DNA of 64,000 nt from JAEYXS01 sp943367715 (lineage in GTDB: Bacteria > Verrucomicrobiota > Verrucomicrobiia > Limisphaerales > JAEYXS01): NCBI GenBank assembly GCA_943367715.1, contig CALRJY020000006.1, forward strand, positions 1-64,000, written 5' to 3'. Every line of letters starts with the position of its first letter. The stretch's first letter is position 1. Of this stretch, positions 9,202 to 19,536 are shown piece by piece. Position numbers and translations under genes: made by a program. The notes beneath the pieces are model-generated. The model was given only the letters and a program-made list of their open reading frames with translations, had not been told where the DNA came from and searched no databases.

Positions 9202-12200
9202 TTAATTGGTTACATACACCATGTAAAAGCGTTGGGTGGCCGGGGTCGCCCCCGTGTCCAGCCAACCGCTGGCCGTGCTGGTGGCCTGGATGTTGCCGCT
9301 CGGCTGTGTCCAGGTGGTTTCTGTAAGATTGTTCTTGGACGAGACGCGGTAAGTCTTGCCCACCGTGCTGTTCCACGCGATGCGCATGCCGTTGCTCTCT
9401 TTTTTCACGAATTGGATCGGCACCGCATTGCCCGCGATGACCACATCCGCCGAGGCGCTACTTCCGATGCTGTAGCCTGTGCCCGCCGCTGCCGTCAGCG
9501 TCGCGGTCTTCGTCCCCACTAAGGTGGTCGCAGCTTTCGGAGTCAGTGTGACCGTGGCGGAGGCGCTGCCTGCCGGGATGGTCACCGTGGTCGCGAGAGT
9601 GTTGTAGCTCGTGCCGTTCGCGGCGGTGCCGCTGTAGGCCAGGTTCACCGTCAGTGCTGACGTAGTAGCGCCAGAACGGCTGACCGTGAAAACACCGGCA
9701 TCAAGACCAGCCACAGAGGCGCTCGCATCAGTCGCCGTCACGGTTACCGTGGTATTGCCGGTCGGCGGGGTGACCACCGAGCCATCGGTTTTACCGGCGT
9801 AATCCCAGGTGACGCGGCCACCGTAAGCGGTGAAGGCCATGCCCTTGACCGTCTTGCCTTCGAGACCGACCGCGCTAGCCGGAACTTCCAGGCGCACCCA
9901 TTGGCCCGCGGCGGGAAGCGCACCGGCGTTGTAGCGGCTCACCGTGCCCGAGGTCCCGTAGACCATCGTGTTCGCACCCCAGTAAGCACGGTGTTCCCAA
10001 GAACCATCCGTCCATTGGAGCATCAGTTCCGTCGGCGGGTTCGCCGGATCCAGATACACATAGGCGAACAGCTTGTCGCCCGCGGCCACGGCCATCGTCG
10101 CTGTCGCATAGTCGAAGTAGTGCTGGTGCACACCCGTCGCGAGAGCGGACTGATGCGCCACCGCGCCGGAGTAAGGGGCAGGGCTGTTCACCCAGCTCCA
10201 GGAATCGCCACCATCCGCACCGCCCGTCGCCCCCGCAGGCAAGGCGTCATCCACCCACACCACCGTGCCCGTCGTGTTCGTCGAGCCACCCGTGCCGCCA
10301 CCCGTGCTCGGAGCCGGCACCGTGAAGGTCACCGCTGCCGAGGTCTTCTGATTGCCCGCGAGGTCACGCGCCACGGCCGTCAAGGTATGCGAACCGGTCG
10401 CCACGCTGCTCATCGTCCAGCTCTTGCTGAACGGGGCGATAAGGACTTCCGATCCCATGTCCGCACCGTCCAATTTGAACTGCACGCCGATGACACCGAT
10501 GTTATCCGTCGCGTTCGCCGACACCGTCATGACGCTGTTCGTCACCGTGGCACCCACCACCGGAGCCGTGATGGCCACCGTCGGAGCCGTCGTATCCGTC
10601 GGCGGTGGAGTCACCACACCACCGACCGTCCAGAACATACCTTGGCTCGCGTTGTAGTAGCTGCCGCTCGGGGTCGATTCCAACTTCACCGCCCGCACCA
10701 TGTAGGTCGCACCGGTCAAGGGAGCCAAGTCCGAGAACGAGGTCGAGGTAACCAATGAGCTGTTCAGCTTCGTGTAAGTACCGGTCGCTGAAGTAGCACG
10801 ATAGACATTGTAACCGACCACGCTGTCCGGCGAGGCCGTCCAGCTCAGGTTCACCGCGTTTGCCACCGAAGCACCACCGAGGTTGCTCACCGGAGCCACC
10901 ACGTGCATGCGGAGCGTCGGATCACCCATCAACGCCACGTGGATGCTGCCCGCACTGCTGTTCGCCTGATTGCGATACAAGCCCGCATTGTTGTTCTGTG
11001 TCAGGCGGGCGCTGTAACCGATGTTCTCGCCCAAGCCCATGTGGTGATAGAACCAGTGCGGACGGCCGGACCAGCAGGCCGTCAGACCGTAATCCTTCGT
11101 CGCCAACACACCGCGCAGGATGTTGTCTTCCGTATCCCAGTCACCCAACCAGCTACCGAACATCATCGTGAACGTAGCCTTGATATTGTTTTCGACCATC
11201 TCCGTCGTATAGATGCTGTTGAAAGAACCGGAATTGCCCAGACCGCCGATGCTGGCGTAGCTGCCCGCGCCGCAACCATAGGCCCAGAGGTAATCATTAT
11301 TCTTCAGCTCCGTGACCCACACACCCTTCTGGTCGTTGTAGTCCACATTCATGTTCTTGATGTTGTTCGCACCGAAGAACGGAGCAAAGGCGCGGAAACC
11401 GCTAGCGGCGAAAGCTTCGCCATTACGCGTGCCGAAGTAGTCACCCACGATGCCCCGGCGTTGTGGGTTGATCACCTTGTGGCGGAAGTTGTGATCCTTG
11501 TTCAGGTACTGGCGGAGCAATTCCAATTCGCTCGCGAAGGTCGCCGGGCCACCCCAGGTCTTGCGACCCGGCATGTTGGCGAGGTCCACACGGCCCACTT
11601 GCAACTCAACTGCGCTCGGGATCGTGGATTGGTCGAACTTGCCGTCACCGGGCACGTTGTCATTGCGGACATCCGTAGCCCCGGCGTTGTTTACGCTGTT
11701 ATCCGTCCAGCTTCCGTCCATGTCGCCGTAGAAAGCGTCAGCAGGCCAGGCACCGGTGTGGTCGGGGGCATGACCGTCAGGAACGATGTTACCGGAATAG
11801 GGAACCGCCACGTGACCGAAGAGGAACACCGATTTCACATTCGCCGGGTCGCTGTTGTAAGTCGTCTTGATCAGGTTCTTGACCGTGGCGACAGTGGCCG
11901 TGCGGGCCACGTCGTGGCGCACCACCGTCCAGCCGTCACCGACCAGATCGCTCTCCAGGCGGGTCAACTCGGTGGCGAGCTGCGTGGTATACGTGTTATC
12001 CACCACCAGCACCACCTTGCCCCGGTTCTCCACCAGCGGCACATTCACACCCGTGTAGATGTAGCCGTACCCCGTGTAGCTCGAACCCGCCTTCACGATC
12101 TGATATTCGTAAGGCGTGCCCGCCGTGATCGACGTATCAACATAAGAAGTAGTCGCCCCGGACAAAGGAGTGCCCGTTCCCCAGGAGGTCGCCCCGGCTG

Positions 12201-12396
12201 CCTTGCGATAAACCGTGTAGCCGGACGGCGTGCCCAAAGTATCTTGCGGCCAGCTCAAAGTGATCGTCGCGGGCGAGGCCTGCACGCTCGCACTCACCTG
12301 CACCGCATATTCCCAGGTGGGCTCGACGGCCTGGGTGGTCAGAGCCGTTAACGCCGTTACGACTAGCGCAGAGGCGGCAATGAATAATTTCTTCAT
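9202..12396 (-). CDS. Large secreted multidomain protein: FN3, C25-protease-like, Ig-like and Calx-beta domains
   Basis: 1064 residues with a Sec signal peptide (MKKLFIAASALVVTALTALT). Apparent order: FN3 domain (about 28-110); a region resembling the gingipain (C25) caspase-like fold (about 120-510: 'KVVLVVDNTYTTQLATEL', 'VKSVFLFGHVAVPY', 'WAYGCGAGSYAS', 'TFTMMFGSWLGDWD', 'VALMGDPTLRM'); a second FN3 (about 515-595); an Ig-like domain beginning 'TTAPTVAITAPVVG' (about 605-700); a module at about 710-870 shared with the PSD1 protein; a Calx-beta-like domain (about 885-990); and a beta-rich tail. The expected catalytic His and Cys of C25 are not obvious at the aligned places. It probably acts outside the cell or on the surface. 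Confidence 0.75.
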   Translation of the reverse strand: MKKLFIAASALVVTALTALTTQAVEPTWEYAVQVSASVQASPATITLSWPQDTLGTPSGYTVYRKAAGATSWGTGTPLSGATTSYVDTSITAGTPYEYQIVKAGSSYTGYGYIYTGVNVPLVENRGKVVLVVDNTYTTQLATELTRLESDLVGDGWTVVRHDVARTATVATVKNLIKTTYNSDPANVKSVFLFGHVAVPYSGNIVPDGHAPDHTGAWPADAFYGDMDGSWTDNSVNNAGATDVRNDNVPGDGKFDQSTIPSAVELQVGRVDLANMPGRKTWGGPATFASELELLRQYLNKDHNFRHKVINPQRRGIVGDYFGTRNGEAFAASGFRAFAPFFGANNIKNMNVDYNDQKGVWVTELKNNDYLWAYGCGAGSYASIGGLGNSGSFNSIYTTEMVENNIKATFTMMFGSWLGDWDTEDNILRGVLATKDYGLTACWSGRPHWFYHHMGLGENIGYSARLTQNNNAGLYRNQANSSAGSIHVALMGDPTLRMHVVAPVSNLGGASVANAVNLSWTASPDSVVGYNVYRATSATGTYTKLNSSLVTSTSFSDLAPLTGATYMVRAVKLESTPSGSYYNASQGMFWTVGGVVTPPPTDTTAPTVAITAPVVGATVTNSVMTVSANATDNIGVIGVQFKLDGADMGSEVLIAPFSKSWTMSSVATGSHTLTAVARDLAGNQKTSAAVTFTVPAPSTGGGTGGSTNTTGTVVWVDDALPAGATGGADGGDSWSWVNSPAPYSGAVAHQSALATGVHQHYFDYATATMAVAAGDKLFAYVYLDPANPPTELMLQWTDGSWEHRAYWGANTMVYGTSGTVSRYNAGALPAAGQWVRLEVPASAVGLEGKTVKGMAFTAYGGRVTWDYAGKTDGSVVTPPTGNTTVTVTATDASASVAGLDAGVFTVSRSGATTSALTVNLAYSGTAANGTSYNTLATTVTIPAGSASATVTLTPKAATTLVGTKTATLTAAAGTGYSIGSSASADVVIAGNAVPIQFVKKESNGMRIAWNSTVGKTYRVSSKNNLTETTWTQPSGNIQATSTASGWLDTGATPATQRFYMVYVTN

Positions 12397-12592
12397 GCGC
12401 TCACTCTGCCGAAATCATCGTTTGTCCATAATCAGCGTAAGGCTGATAGTGATGTAGTGCTAAGGCCGGACTACGTGTCGGTATTTAGCCTACAAACTAC
12501 CCATGCTGAGGACGAAAGCCCTGTAATTTGGCCATGTCCGCCTTTAATTCATAACTTCCCCCTTACCCCGTCTCCCGCTTAACGTATCTCCG

Positions 12593-15500
12593 TTGCAAGC
12601 AACGTTTCTTCTCGGCCCGGCGGGCAGCGGCAAGACCTATCGCTGTCTCGCGGAGATCCGGGCGGAGCTTTCGGCACGGCCCGAAGGTCCGCCTTTGCTG
12701 CTGCTTGCCCCGAAACAGGCGACGTTCCAACTCGAGCGCCAATTGCTCGCGGATTCATCATTGGCTGGATATACACGCCTCCAGATCGTCGCCTTCGATC
12801 GCCTTGCTGATTTCATTCTGCGCGAACTCGGCGAGACACCGCCCCGTATCCTGTCGGAAGAAGGCCGCGTCATGGTCCTGCGCGCCATTCTTGCGCGGCA
12901 TCAGCCCGAGCTGAAGATCTTCCGCTCCACGGCGCGTCTGCCCGGCTTTGCCCAGCAGCTCAGCCTGTTGCTTCGTGAAGTGCAGCAACACCGCCTCTCG
13001 CCCACGGAGCTTGCGGAACTTGCCGAAAAAGTTCCTGCCGAAGGTCGCCTCGGCGACAAACTCCATGACATCGGCATCATCCTGCGCGCCTACATCGCGT
13101 GGCTGAAAGACCACCAGCTGAACGACGTCAGCGCCCTCTTGGAGATGGCTGCCGATGCTCTGAAGAAAAGCGCCCGCGAATCCGGTGGCACCTTCCAGCT
13201 CGGCGGTCTCTGGATGGATGGCTTCGCCGAGATGACGCCGCAGGAGCTGCATCTCCTGGCGACTTTCCTGCCGTTGTGCGAACACGCCACGCTCGCGTTC
13301 TGTCTCGATGGTGAGCCGAAGGAATCCGCCACGTGGCTCTCACAATGGTCCGTCGTCGCGCAAACCTATCGCCGTTGCCGCAACCGTCTCGAAAGCGAAG
13401 CTGGCATCGACGTCACCGTGAATTCTCTGGAACGCCAGCGCGAACACAGCCGCTTCGCCGAATCCCCTTCGCTCTTCCATCTGGAGAAGCATTGGACCGA
13501 TCCCCAAGGCTGGCAGTTCACCGGTGATTGGGTGAAACTCGTCGAGTGCTTCGATGCCGAGGCCGAGGTGCTCTACGCCGCCCGCGCCATCCATCAGCAC
13601 GTGCGTAACGGCGGCCGCTATCGCGATGTCGCTGTGCTCATGCGCAGTATCGAGGGTTATCAGGACATCATCCAGCGCGTCTTCAACCGTCATCGCCTCC
13701 CGTACTTTCTCGATAAGCGCGAATCCGTCGCGCATCACCCGCTGGCCGAATTGACCCGCAGCGCCTTGCGCCTCGCTGCTTTCAATTGGCGCAACGCCGA
13801 CTGGTTCGCCGCTCTGAAATGCGGCCTCGCCACCGACGATGACCAGCTCGTGGACGAACTCGAGAACCAGGCCCTCGCCCGCGGCTGGGAAGGCCCCCGT
13901 TGGCGCGAACCCCTCGTCATCGACAAAGAACCCGGCCTCACGAATCGCTTGGAATTCTTCCGCCAAAAAATCGTCCCGCCCTTCGCGCGCTTCGTGGATG
14001 AGTTGAACCGCGCTGGCGGTGTCTCCGGTCAGGAACTTTCGCGCCTCATCCGACAGCTTTGGGTGGACCTGAAAGTCACGGATGTGCTGGAGGAATGGAG
14101 CCGCCACCCGGACCCGCAACACCCCGAGTTCGCTGCCATCCACCAGACCGTCTGGGAACAGTTGAATGATTGGGATGAAAGCCTCCAGCTCGCCTTCGAG
14201 ACCGATACCCTCAGCACGCGCGACTGGCTCGCCGTCGTGGATGCCGGTCTCGCGGGCCTGACCATTGGCGTCATCCCACCCGCGCTCGACCAAGTGACCG
14301 TCGGTGCCATTGATCGCTCGCGTAATCCTGACCTGCAAGTGGCCATCGTCCTCGGTGTGAATGAAGGCGTCTTTCCTGCGCCGCCGGATGCTCCGGTCAT
14401 CCTTTCAGAAGTGGATCGCCAGTTGTTGATGCAGCTCGATCAGCCCTTGGGCATGACCTCGCAGCAACGCCTCGCGCACGAACGCTACTTCGGCTACATC
14501 GCCTTCACCCGCGCGCGACAGAAGCTCATCGTCAGCTGGTCGCGTCAGAACCAGAAGGGCACCACGCTGAATCCCTCGCCGTTCATTGACCAGTTCGATC
14601 AACTCTTCCCGAACGATGCTCCGGAGAAGTTCAACGGCACCCTGAAACCTTCAGACGTGGAGATCCTGCCGGAACTCCTCGCATTGCCAAACTGGGTGGA
14701 AAGCGCCCAGCAAGCCAGCGCCACTCACGAAGGCCAGCCCTTCTGGCATCCGGTCAGCGCGTTGGTGAAGCGTCAGCAGCGTATCCAGCATGCCCTCGCG
14801 CAAGATCACCTCTCGCCTGCGTCCGTCACGGCGCTTTACGGCACATCCTTGCCCGGCTCCGTCAGCAGCTTGGAAGATTTCTCCGCCTGTCCCTTCCGCT
14901 TCTTCGTCGCGCGCGGCTTGAAAGCGGACGAACGGGAACAGTTTGAGACCGATGTCCGCGAGCGCGGCAGCCTGTTGCACGAGATCCTCGACAAGTTCCA
15001 TCGCACCCTGAAAGCCGAACAGCGCCGCTGGCGTGATCTCTCGCCCACGGAAGCCGCTGCCCTCGTGCACAAGCTGGGCGAACAGATCTTGCCCATCTTC
15101 CGCGATGGCCTCTTCGTGCATGACCGCCAGCGCGAGTTTCTCGGCCGCATGCTCATCACGCGCCTCGAGCGTCTCATGGCCGTGCTCGTGAGCTGGATGC
15201 CGCAATACCGCTTCGATCCCGAAGCCGTCGAGTTGAGCTTCGGCATGACTGGCAGCGAACTTCCCGGCTGGCAGCTCGACCTCGGCGATGGGCGCACGCT
15301 CGTCTTGCGCGGTCGCATCGACCGCATCGATCTCTTCCGCAAACCAGACAGCGATCAGGCGCTCATCGCTGTGTTCGATTACAAATCGAGCACGAAGAAA
15401 CTCGAAGCCATCAAGCTGCACCACGGCTTGCAGCTTCAATTGCTTTCCTATCTCGCTTTCCTGCGGCAACTGTCCGGCGAGCAGAATCCCTTCGGCACCG

Positions 15501-15946
15501 GCCAGTTGATACCTGCAGGTGCCTTCTACATAAGTCTGCGTGCTGACAACAGCACGGGTGCGAATCGGGAAGCGGCCCAGCAGGAGTTGAACCTCAACTC
15601 CCGCGAGGCTCATCGTCATCACGGGCGTTACAACTTGGATCATCTCGACCAGTTCGATGAACGTGCGGACCGCGCCAAAAGCGATCAATTCAGCACTCAT
15701 CGCCAGAGTCGTGATGGCATAGGGCGCAAGGATTTCGAGCAATTGCTGGATGACATCGAGGCGCAATTGAAGCGTATCGGCCACGGCATCTTCGCCGGAG
15801 ATGTCTCCATCTCGCCGTATCGCAAGAATTCCGAGACTGCCTGCGCTCACTGCGCGTATCGCCCCGTCTGCCGCTTCGATGATTGGAGCGACAAGTATCG
15901 TGTGCTCAAACTGCCGAAGAAGGTGAAAACGGAGGCGACCCCGTGA
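12593..15946 (+). CDS. addB: AddB-type helicase-nuclease subunit
   Basis: 1117 residues, beginning at a TTG codon. It has a Walker A (GPAGSGKT) at residues 8-15, a UvrD-like helicase fold, and a C-terminal PD-(D/E)XK nuclease ('LRGRIDRIDLF' and 'AVFDYKSSTKK', about 900-930). The AddB iron-sulfur cysteines appear as C766 ('DFSACPF') and C1084, C1087, C1093 ('ACAHCAYRPVC'). With AddA it would form the AddAB complex that resects double-strand DNA ends and degrades foreign linear DNA. The stop overlaps the start of addA in a GTGA junction, so the two are translationally coupled. The TTG start is the only one upstream of the P-loop. Confidence 0.9.
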   Translation: MQATFLLGPAGSGKTYRCLAEIRAELSARPEGPPLLLLAPKQATFQLERQLLADSSLAGYTRLQIVAFDRLADFILRELGETPPRILSEEGRVMVLRAILARHQPELKIFRSTARLPGFAQQLSLLLREVQQHRLSPTELAELAEKVPAEGRLGDKLHDIGIILRAYIAWLKDHQLNDVSALLEMAADALKKSARESGGTFQLGGLWMDGFAEMTPQELHLLATFLPLCEHATLAFCLDGEPKESATWLSQWSVVAQTYRRCRNRLESEAGIDVTVNSLERQREHSRFAESPSLFHLEKHWTDPQGWQFTGDWVKLVECFDAEAEVLYAARAIHQHVRNGGRYRDVAVLMRSIEGYQDIIQRVFNRHRLPYFLDKRESVAHHPLAELTRSALRLAAFNWRNADWFAALKCGLATDDDQLVDELENQALARGWEGPRWREPLVIDKEPGLTNRLEFFRQKIVPPFARFVDELNRAGGVSGQELSRLIRQLWVDLKVTDVLEEWSRHPDPQHPEFAAIHQTVWEQLNDWDESLQLAFETDTLSTRDWLAVVDAGLAGLTIGVIPPALDQVTVGAIDRSRNPDLQVAIVLGVNEGVFPAPPDAPVILSEVDRQLLMQLDQPLGMTSQQRLAHERYFGYIAFTRARQKLIVSWSRQNQKGTTLNPSPFIDQFDQLFPNDAPEKFNGTLKPSDVEILPELLALPNWVESAQQASATHEGQPFWHPVSALVKRQQRIQHALAQDHLSPASVTALYGTSLPGSVSSLEDFSACPFRFFVARGLKADEREQFETDVRERGSLLHEILDKFHRTLKAEQRRWRDLSPTEAAALVHKLGEQILPIFRDGLFVHDRQREFLGRMLITRLERLMAVLVSWMPQYRFDPEAVELSFGMTGSELPGWQLDLGDGRTLVLRGRIDRIDLFRKPDSDQALIAVFDYKSSTKKLEAIKLHHGLQLQLLSYLAFLRQLSGEQNPFGTGQLIPAGAFYISLRADNSTGANREAAQQELNLNSREAHRHHGRYNLDHLDQFDERADRAKSDQFSTHRQSRDGIGRKDFEQLLDDIEAQLKRIGHGIFAGDVSISPYRKNSETACAHCAYRPVCRFDDWSDKYRVLKLPKKVKTEATP

Positions 15947-18900
15947 GCAACGCGACTCCGCAGCAACGCGCCGCCATCGAGGCCAAGGGCAACGTGCTGC
16001 TCGTGGCCGGTGCCGGCACCGGCAAGACGACCACACTCGTGAACCGCTGCCTGCGCCTCGTTCTCGAAGAGCGCGTCGCCATCGATCGCATCCTCATGGT
16101 GACCTTCACCGAGGCGGCGGCCGCCGAGATGCGCCACCGCATCCGCGACGCCTTGCAGAAGCAGATCGCCGCCGCACCCGATGATTTGCGCCTCGCCGAA
16201 CAGCTTGCGCTGCTGGACACCGCTAATATTTCTACGTTGCACGCCTTCTGCCTGCGCCTCGTGCGTGAGCATTTCCACGAGCTGCAGATCGATCCCCAGC
16301 TCACGGTGCTGGATGAACAACAGACGCGTCCCTTGGCCGAAACCGTGCTCGAAGACCTGTTCCAGCGCGCCTATGCCGACACTTCCGCGCGCGGTGAGCA
16401 CGTGCGTGAACTCATCGAACGCTACGGGCGCGGTGATGATAAGGGCATCCGCAAACTCGTCTGGCAATTGCACGTCTTCACGCAATCGCTCGCCCAGCCG
16501 CAGGCGTGGCTCGCGAATGCGCTGGCCTTTTATGTGGGTGAGCAGCCGGATCTCTGGCGTAAGTCGCTGATTTATGAGAGCGTCCAATGGGCAATTGAGT
16601 GGCAACCTATCATAATTGAGCATGCGCGTTACGCCGCCAATCTTAAGGGCTTGGACATCGCCATAGTTTCGTACTTCAAGACGCAAGACTTGGATGAGTT
16701 GTCCCGTTTGCTGGAGCAAATCGCCAGCGCGGATGAGACTTGGAAGCGCGGCACCAAGACACGGTACCGTGATCCCATCGAGAAATTCTTTACCGAGGCC
16801 GATTTCCTTCGCTCCCTGCTGCCCAAAGACGGCCACGACCCCATCGCCAGCGACTGGCAACAAGTGCGCGGCATGATGCGCGCTTTACTCGAGCTCACGC
16901 AGGAGTTCACCGGATGCTATCGCACCGCGAAGCGCGACATGGGCGGTGTGGACTTCGCCGATCTCGAACAGCTTTCACTCCAATTGTTGCTCGATGCCGA
17001 TGGCAAACCCACCGCCACTGCCCGTATGTGGCAACAGCGCTTCGATGATGTTTTTGTGGATGAGTGTCAGGACATCAACGCTGCGCAGGATGCCATCATC
17101 CGCTCCGTCAGCCGGAGGGGCGCGGAGGCGAACCGTTTCATGGTCGGTGATGTGAAGCAGAGCATCTACCGCTTCCGCCTCGCGAATCCGCACATCTTCC
17201 AAGCTTATGAGTGGCAATGGAAAACCGCGGGCGAGCATCATCAGGTGCTGCCGTTGACGGAGAACTTCCGCAGCCGCGAAGGCGTCATCGACGCGGTCAA
17301 TACGCTGTTCACGTTTCTCATGCGTCCGGCCTTGGGCGGCCTGCGCTATGATGCCGATGCTGCCCTGCAATTCGGTGCTCGCGAAGCCCGTGCTGCTTTC
17401 TCCCGCGCGGGTAGTGAAGCTACTCCGACCACAGGTATCTGGCCTGAGCCCGCCGTGCGCACGGAACTGCATCTTGTCGTCGCGGACAAGGATGCGGAGG
17501 CAGATGCTGATGATGATTGGGCCGACCTGCTCACGATGGAGCGGGAAGCCCGCATCGTCGCGAAGCGCCTGCGCGAACTGCACGATGGCCAGCACCAGAT
17601 CTGGGACAAGGAAGATAATTTATTCCGTGCGGTGAAGTGGTCAGACATTGCCATCCTCATGCGGTCCGCCGCCGGCAAGGCCGAGGCCTTCGTGCGCGCC
17701 TGTCACGAAGCGGGTGTGCCCTTGCTGGCCGAACGCGCCGGGTTCTTCACCGCCATCGAGGTGCTCGACCTGATCAATCTCCTGCGCCTGCTCGACAATC
17801 CGCTGCAGGATATCCCGCTGCTCGCCGTCTTGCGTTCGCCGCTCGTCGGTTTGTCGCTGGATGAACTGGCGCTCATCCGCGCCACGCGGAAGCACGATTG
17901 CTGCTGGCTCGCCCTGCATCAATGGCATCGCGAACACCGTGACAATACGGACACGCTGGACACTTGGCGCATCGTGGATGAGTTCTTCCGGCATCATACG
18001 TCTTGGCGCGCTCTCATCCGCCAGACCTCGCTTTCTGTCTGCCTCGATCGCGTGCTGGGCGAGACGCACTACGAAGCCTATCTGCTGACCATGGATCGCG
18101 GTGAAGAACGCGTGGCGAATGTGAAACGGCTGCTCGATCTCGCCCGTCGCTACGATCCCTATCAACGCCAGGGCTTGTTCCGCTTCCTCCAATTCATCGA
18201 CGCGCAGGAAGAAGTGGAGCAGGACATGGAACCCGCCTCCCCACGCCATCCGGATGCCGTGCAGTTCATGACCATCCACCGGAGCAAAGGCTTGGAATTC
18301 CCCGTGGTCGTGGTGGCCAACATCGATGGCCGTTTCAATACGCGGGCCAAAGAGGACGATATCTTGCGCGATGAACAAATGGGCATCGCTCCGCGAGTCG
18401 TCCTGCCCGATAGCGATCAACGCTACCCGACCATCGCGCATTGGGTGGTGAAGCGGCGTGAGCAACGTGAGACGATGAATGAGGAAGTGCGCCTGCGTTA
18501 CGTCGCCCTCACTCGTGCCCGCGACACACTCATCCTGACCGGCACGGGCAGCACCAAGCTGCTGGAGGATCGCTGGGGCGAGCGCAGTGGTGTGAACGCG
18601 CAGGTGGAGTTCGAGGCTAAACGCGCCTCCAGCTTCTACGCCTGGCTGAAGCTCTGGTTGCGCGAAACCACCACGCATGAAAACTGGCGGGGTGATTATC
18701 AGGGTGGCACTGATCTTATCCGCTGGCAGTTGCATACTGGCAATGATGTCACGGTGATCACACCGGCGGATGCGGAAGTGGAGGACATCGCGAAGACGGC
18801 ATCTCCTTTTGCTGACGATCTGGCGGACCGGCTGACATGGGCGTATGCACACAGGGCTGCGACTGTGGAGACGGCAAAAACTTCCGTGACGGTGTTGCGT

Positions 18901-19536
18901 CGGCGCAAGGACGAAGCGGATGAAGAGGCCAAGCCGCTGTTGCAGACGCAGTTCGCATTCCAGTTTCCGGCACCGAAGCGTGAGGCGGGCTCACGGCTGA
19001 GCGGGTCAGACATCGGCAAGTCGCATCATACGTTTTTGCAATTCGTGGATCTCACGCAGGCAGGTTCGTTAGCGGGAGCGAATGAGGAGGTCCGGCGTTT
19101 GGTGGAGGGTGGCATCTTGAAGGAAGAGGAAGCCGCCGCGCTGAACGTGAAATCGCTGGCGGAGTTTTGGGCGTCGAAGATCGGGCAAAGCATTTCAGCG
19201 CGCAGTGAGGAAGTGCAGCGGGAGATGCCTTTTACCGCCCGTTTCTCAGCGACAGATTTGATCAAGTGCGGTGTGGCGGGTGTCAGCCCGAGTCTGCCCT
19301 CGGAGGAGTTTGTAGTAGTGCAGGGGACGATCGACTTGGCGGTGATCCAGTCGGAAGAGATTTGGCTGCTGGATTTCAAATCTGACCGGGTGCGGGTTGA
19401 GGAGATGCCGTTGAAGCTGGCCACGTACGAACCGCAGTTGAAGCTATACGCGCTCGCACTGGAACGTATCTATCAACGACCAGTGAAGCATCGGTGGCTG
19501 CATTGGCTGCACTTGGGGAAGACGGTGGAGGTTTAG
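15943..19536 (+). CDS. addA: AddA-type helicase-nuclease subunit
   Basis: 1197 residues. GTG start at 15943, preceded by GGAGG at 15931-15935 and overlapping the addB stop by 4 nt. SF1 helicase motifs are clear: motif I 'GAGTGKTTT' (residues 23-31), Ia 'MVTFTEAAAAEM', motif II 'DVFVDECQDIN' (about 368), III 'GDVKQSIYRFR', V 'TIHRSKGLEFPVVVV', VI 'RYVALTRARDTL'. The C-terminal nuclease has 'VQGTIDLAV' and 'LLDFKSDRV' (about 1142). It is the 3'-5' motor and nuclease of AddAB, the functional equivalent of RecBCD. The 3' end overlaps the convergent HIT gene by 4 nt. Confidence 0.93.
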   Translation: MSNATPQQRAAIEAKGNVLLVAGAGTGKTTTLVNRCLRLVLEERVAIDRILMVTFTEAAAAEMRHRIRDALQKQIAAAPDDLRLAEQLALLDTANISTLHAFCLRLVREHFHELQIDPQLTVLDEQQTRPLAETVLEDLFQRAYADTSARGEHVRELIERYGRGDDKGIRKLVWQLHVFTQSLAQPQAWLANALAFYVGEQPDLWRKSLIYESVQWAIEWQPIIIEHARYAANLKGLDIAIVSYFKTQDLDELSRLLEQIASADETWKRGTKTRYRDPIEKFFTEADFLRSLLPKDGHDPIASDWQQVRGMMRALLELTQEFTGCYRTAKRDMGGVDFADLEQLSLQLLLDADGKPTATARMWQQRFDDVFVDECQDINAAQDAIIRSVSRRGAEANRFMVGDVKQSIYRFRLANPHIFQAYEWQWKTAGEHHQVLPLTENFRSREGVIDAVNTLFTFLMRPALGGLRYDADAALQFGAREARAAFSRAGSEATPTTGIWPEPAVRTELHLVVADKDAEADADDDWADLLTMEREARIVAKRLRELHDGQHQIWDKEDNLFRAVKWSDIAILMRSAAGKAEAFVRACHEAGVPLLAERAGFFTAIEVLDLINLLRLLDNPLQDIPLLAVLRSPLVGLSLDELALIRATRKHDCCWLALHQWHREHRDNTDTLDTWRIVDEFFRHHTSWRALIRQTSLSVCLDRVLGETHYEAYLLTMDRGEERVANVKRLLDLARRYDPYQRQGLFRFLQFIDAQEEVEQDMEPASPRHPDAVQFMTIHRSKGLEFPVVVVANIDGRFNTRAKEDDILRDEQMGIAPRVVLPDSDQRYPTIAHWVVKRREQRETMNEEVRLRYVALTRARDTLILTGTGSTKLLEDRWGERSGVNAQVEFEAKRASSFYAWLKLWLRETTTHENWRGDYQGGTDLIRWQLHTGNDVTVITPADAEVEDIAKTASPFADDLADRLTWAYAHRAATVETAKTSVTVLRRRKDEADEEAKPLLQTQFAFQFPAPKREAGSRLSGSDIGKSHHTFLQFVDLTQAGSLAGANEEVRRLVEGGILKEEEAAALNVKSLAEFWASKIGQSISARSEEVQREMPFTARFSATDLIKCGVAGVSPSLPSEEFVVVQGTIDLAVIQSEEIWLLDFKSDRVRVEEMPLKLATYEPQLKLYALALERIYQRPVKHRWLHWLHLGKTVEV

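Noticed and set aside
10903..12351. 482-residue open frame opposite the large FN3 gene
   Set aside because: Antisense shadow with Arg/His-rich composition; the minus-strand frame has a signal peptide and recognisable domains.
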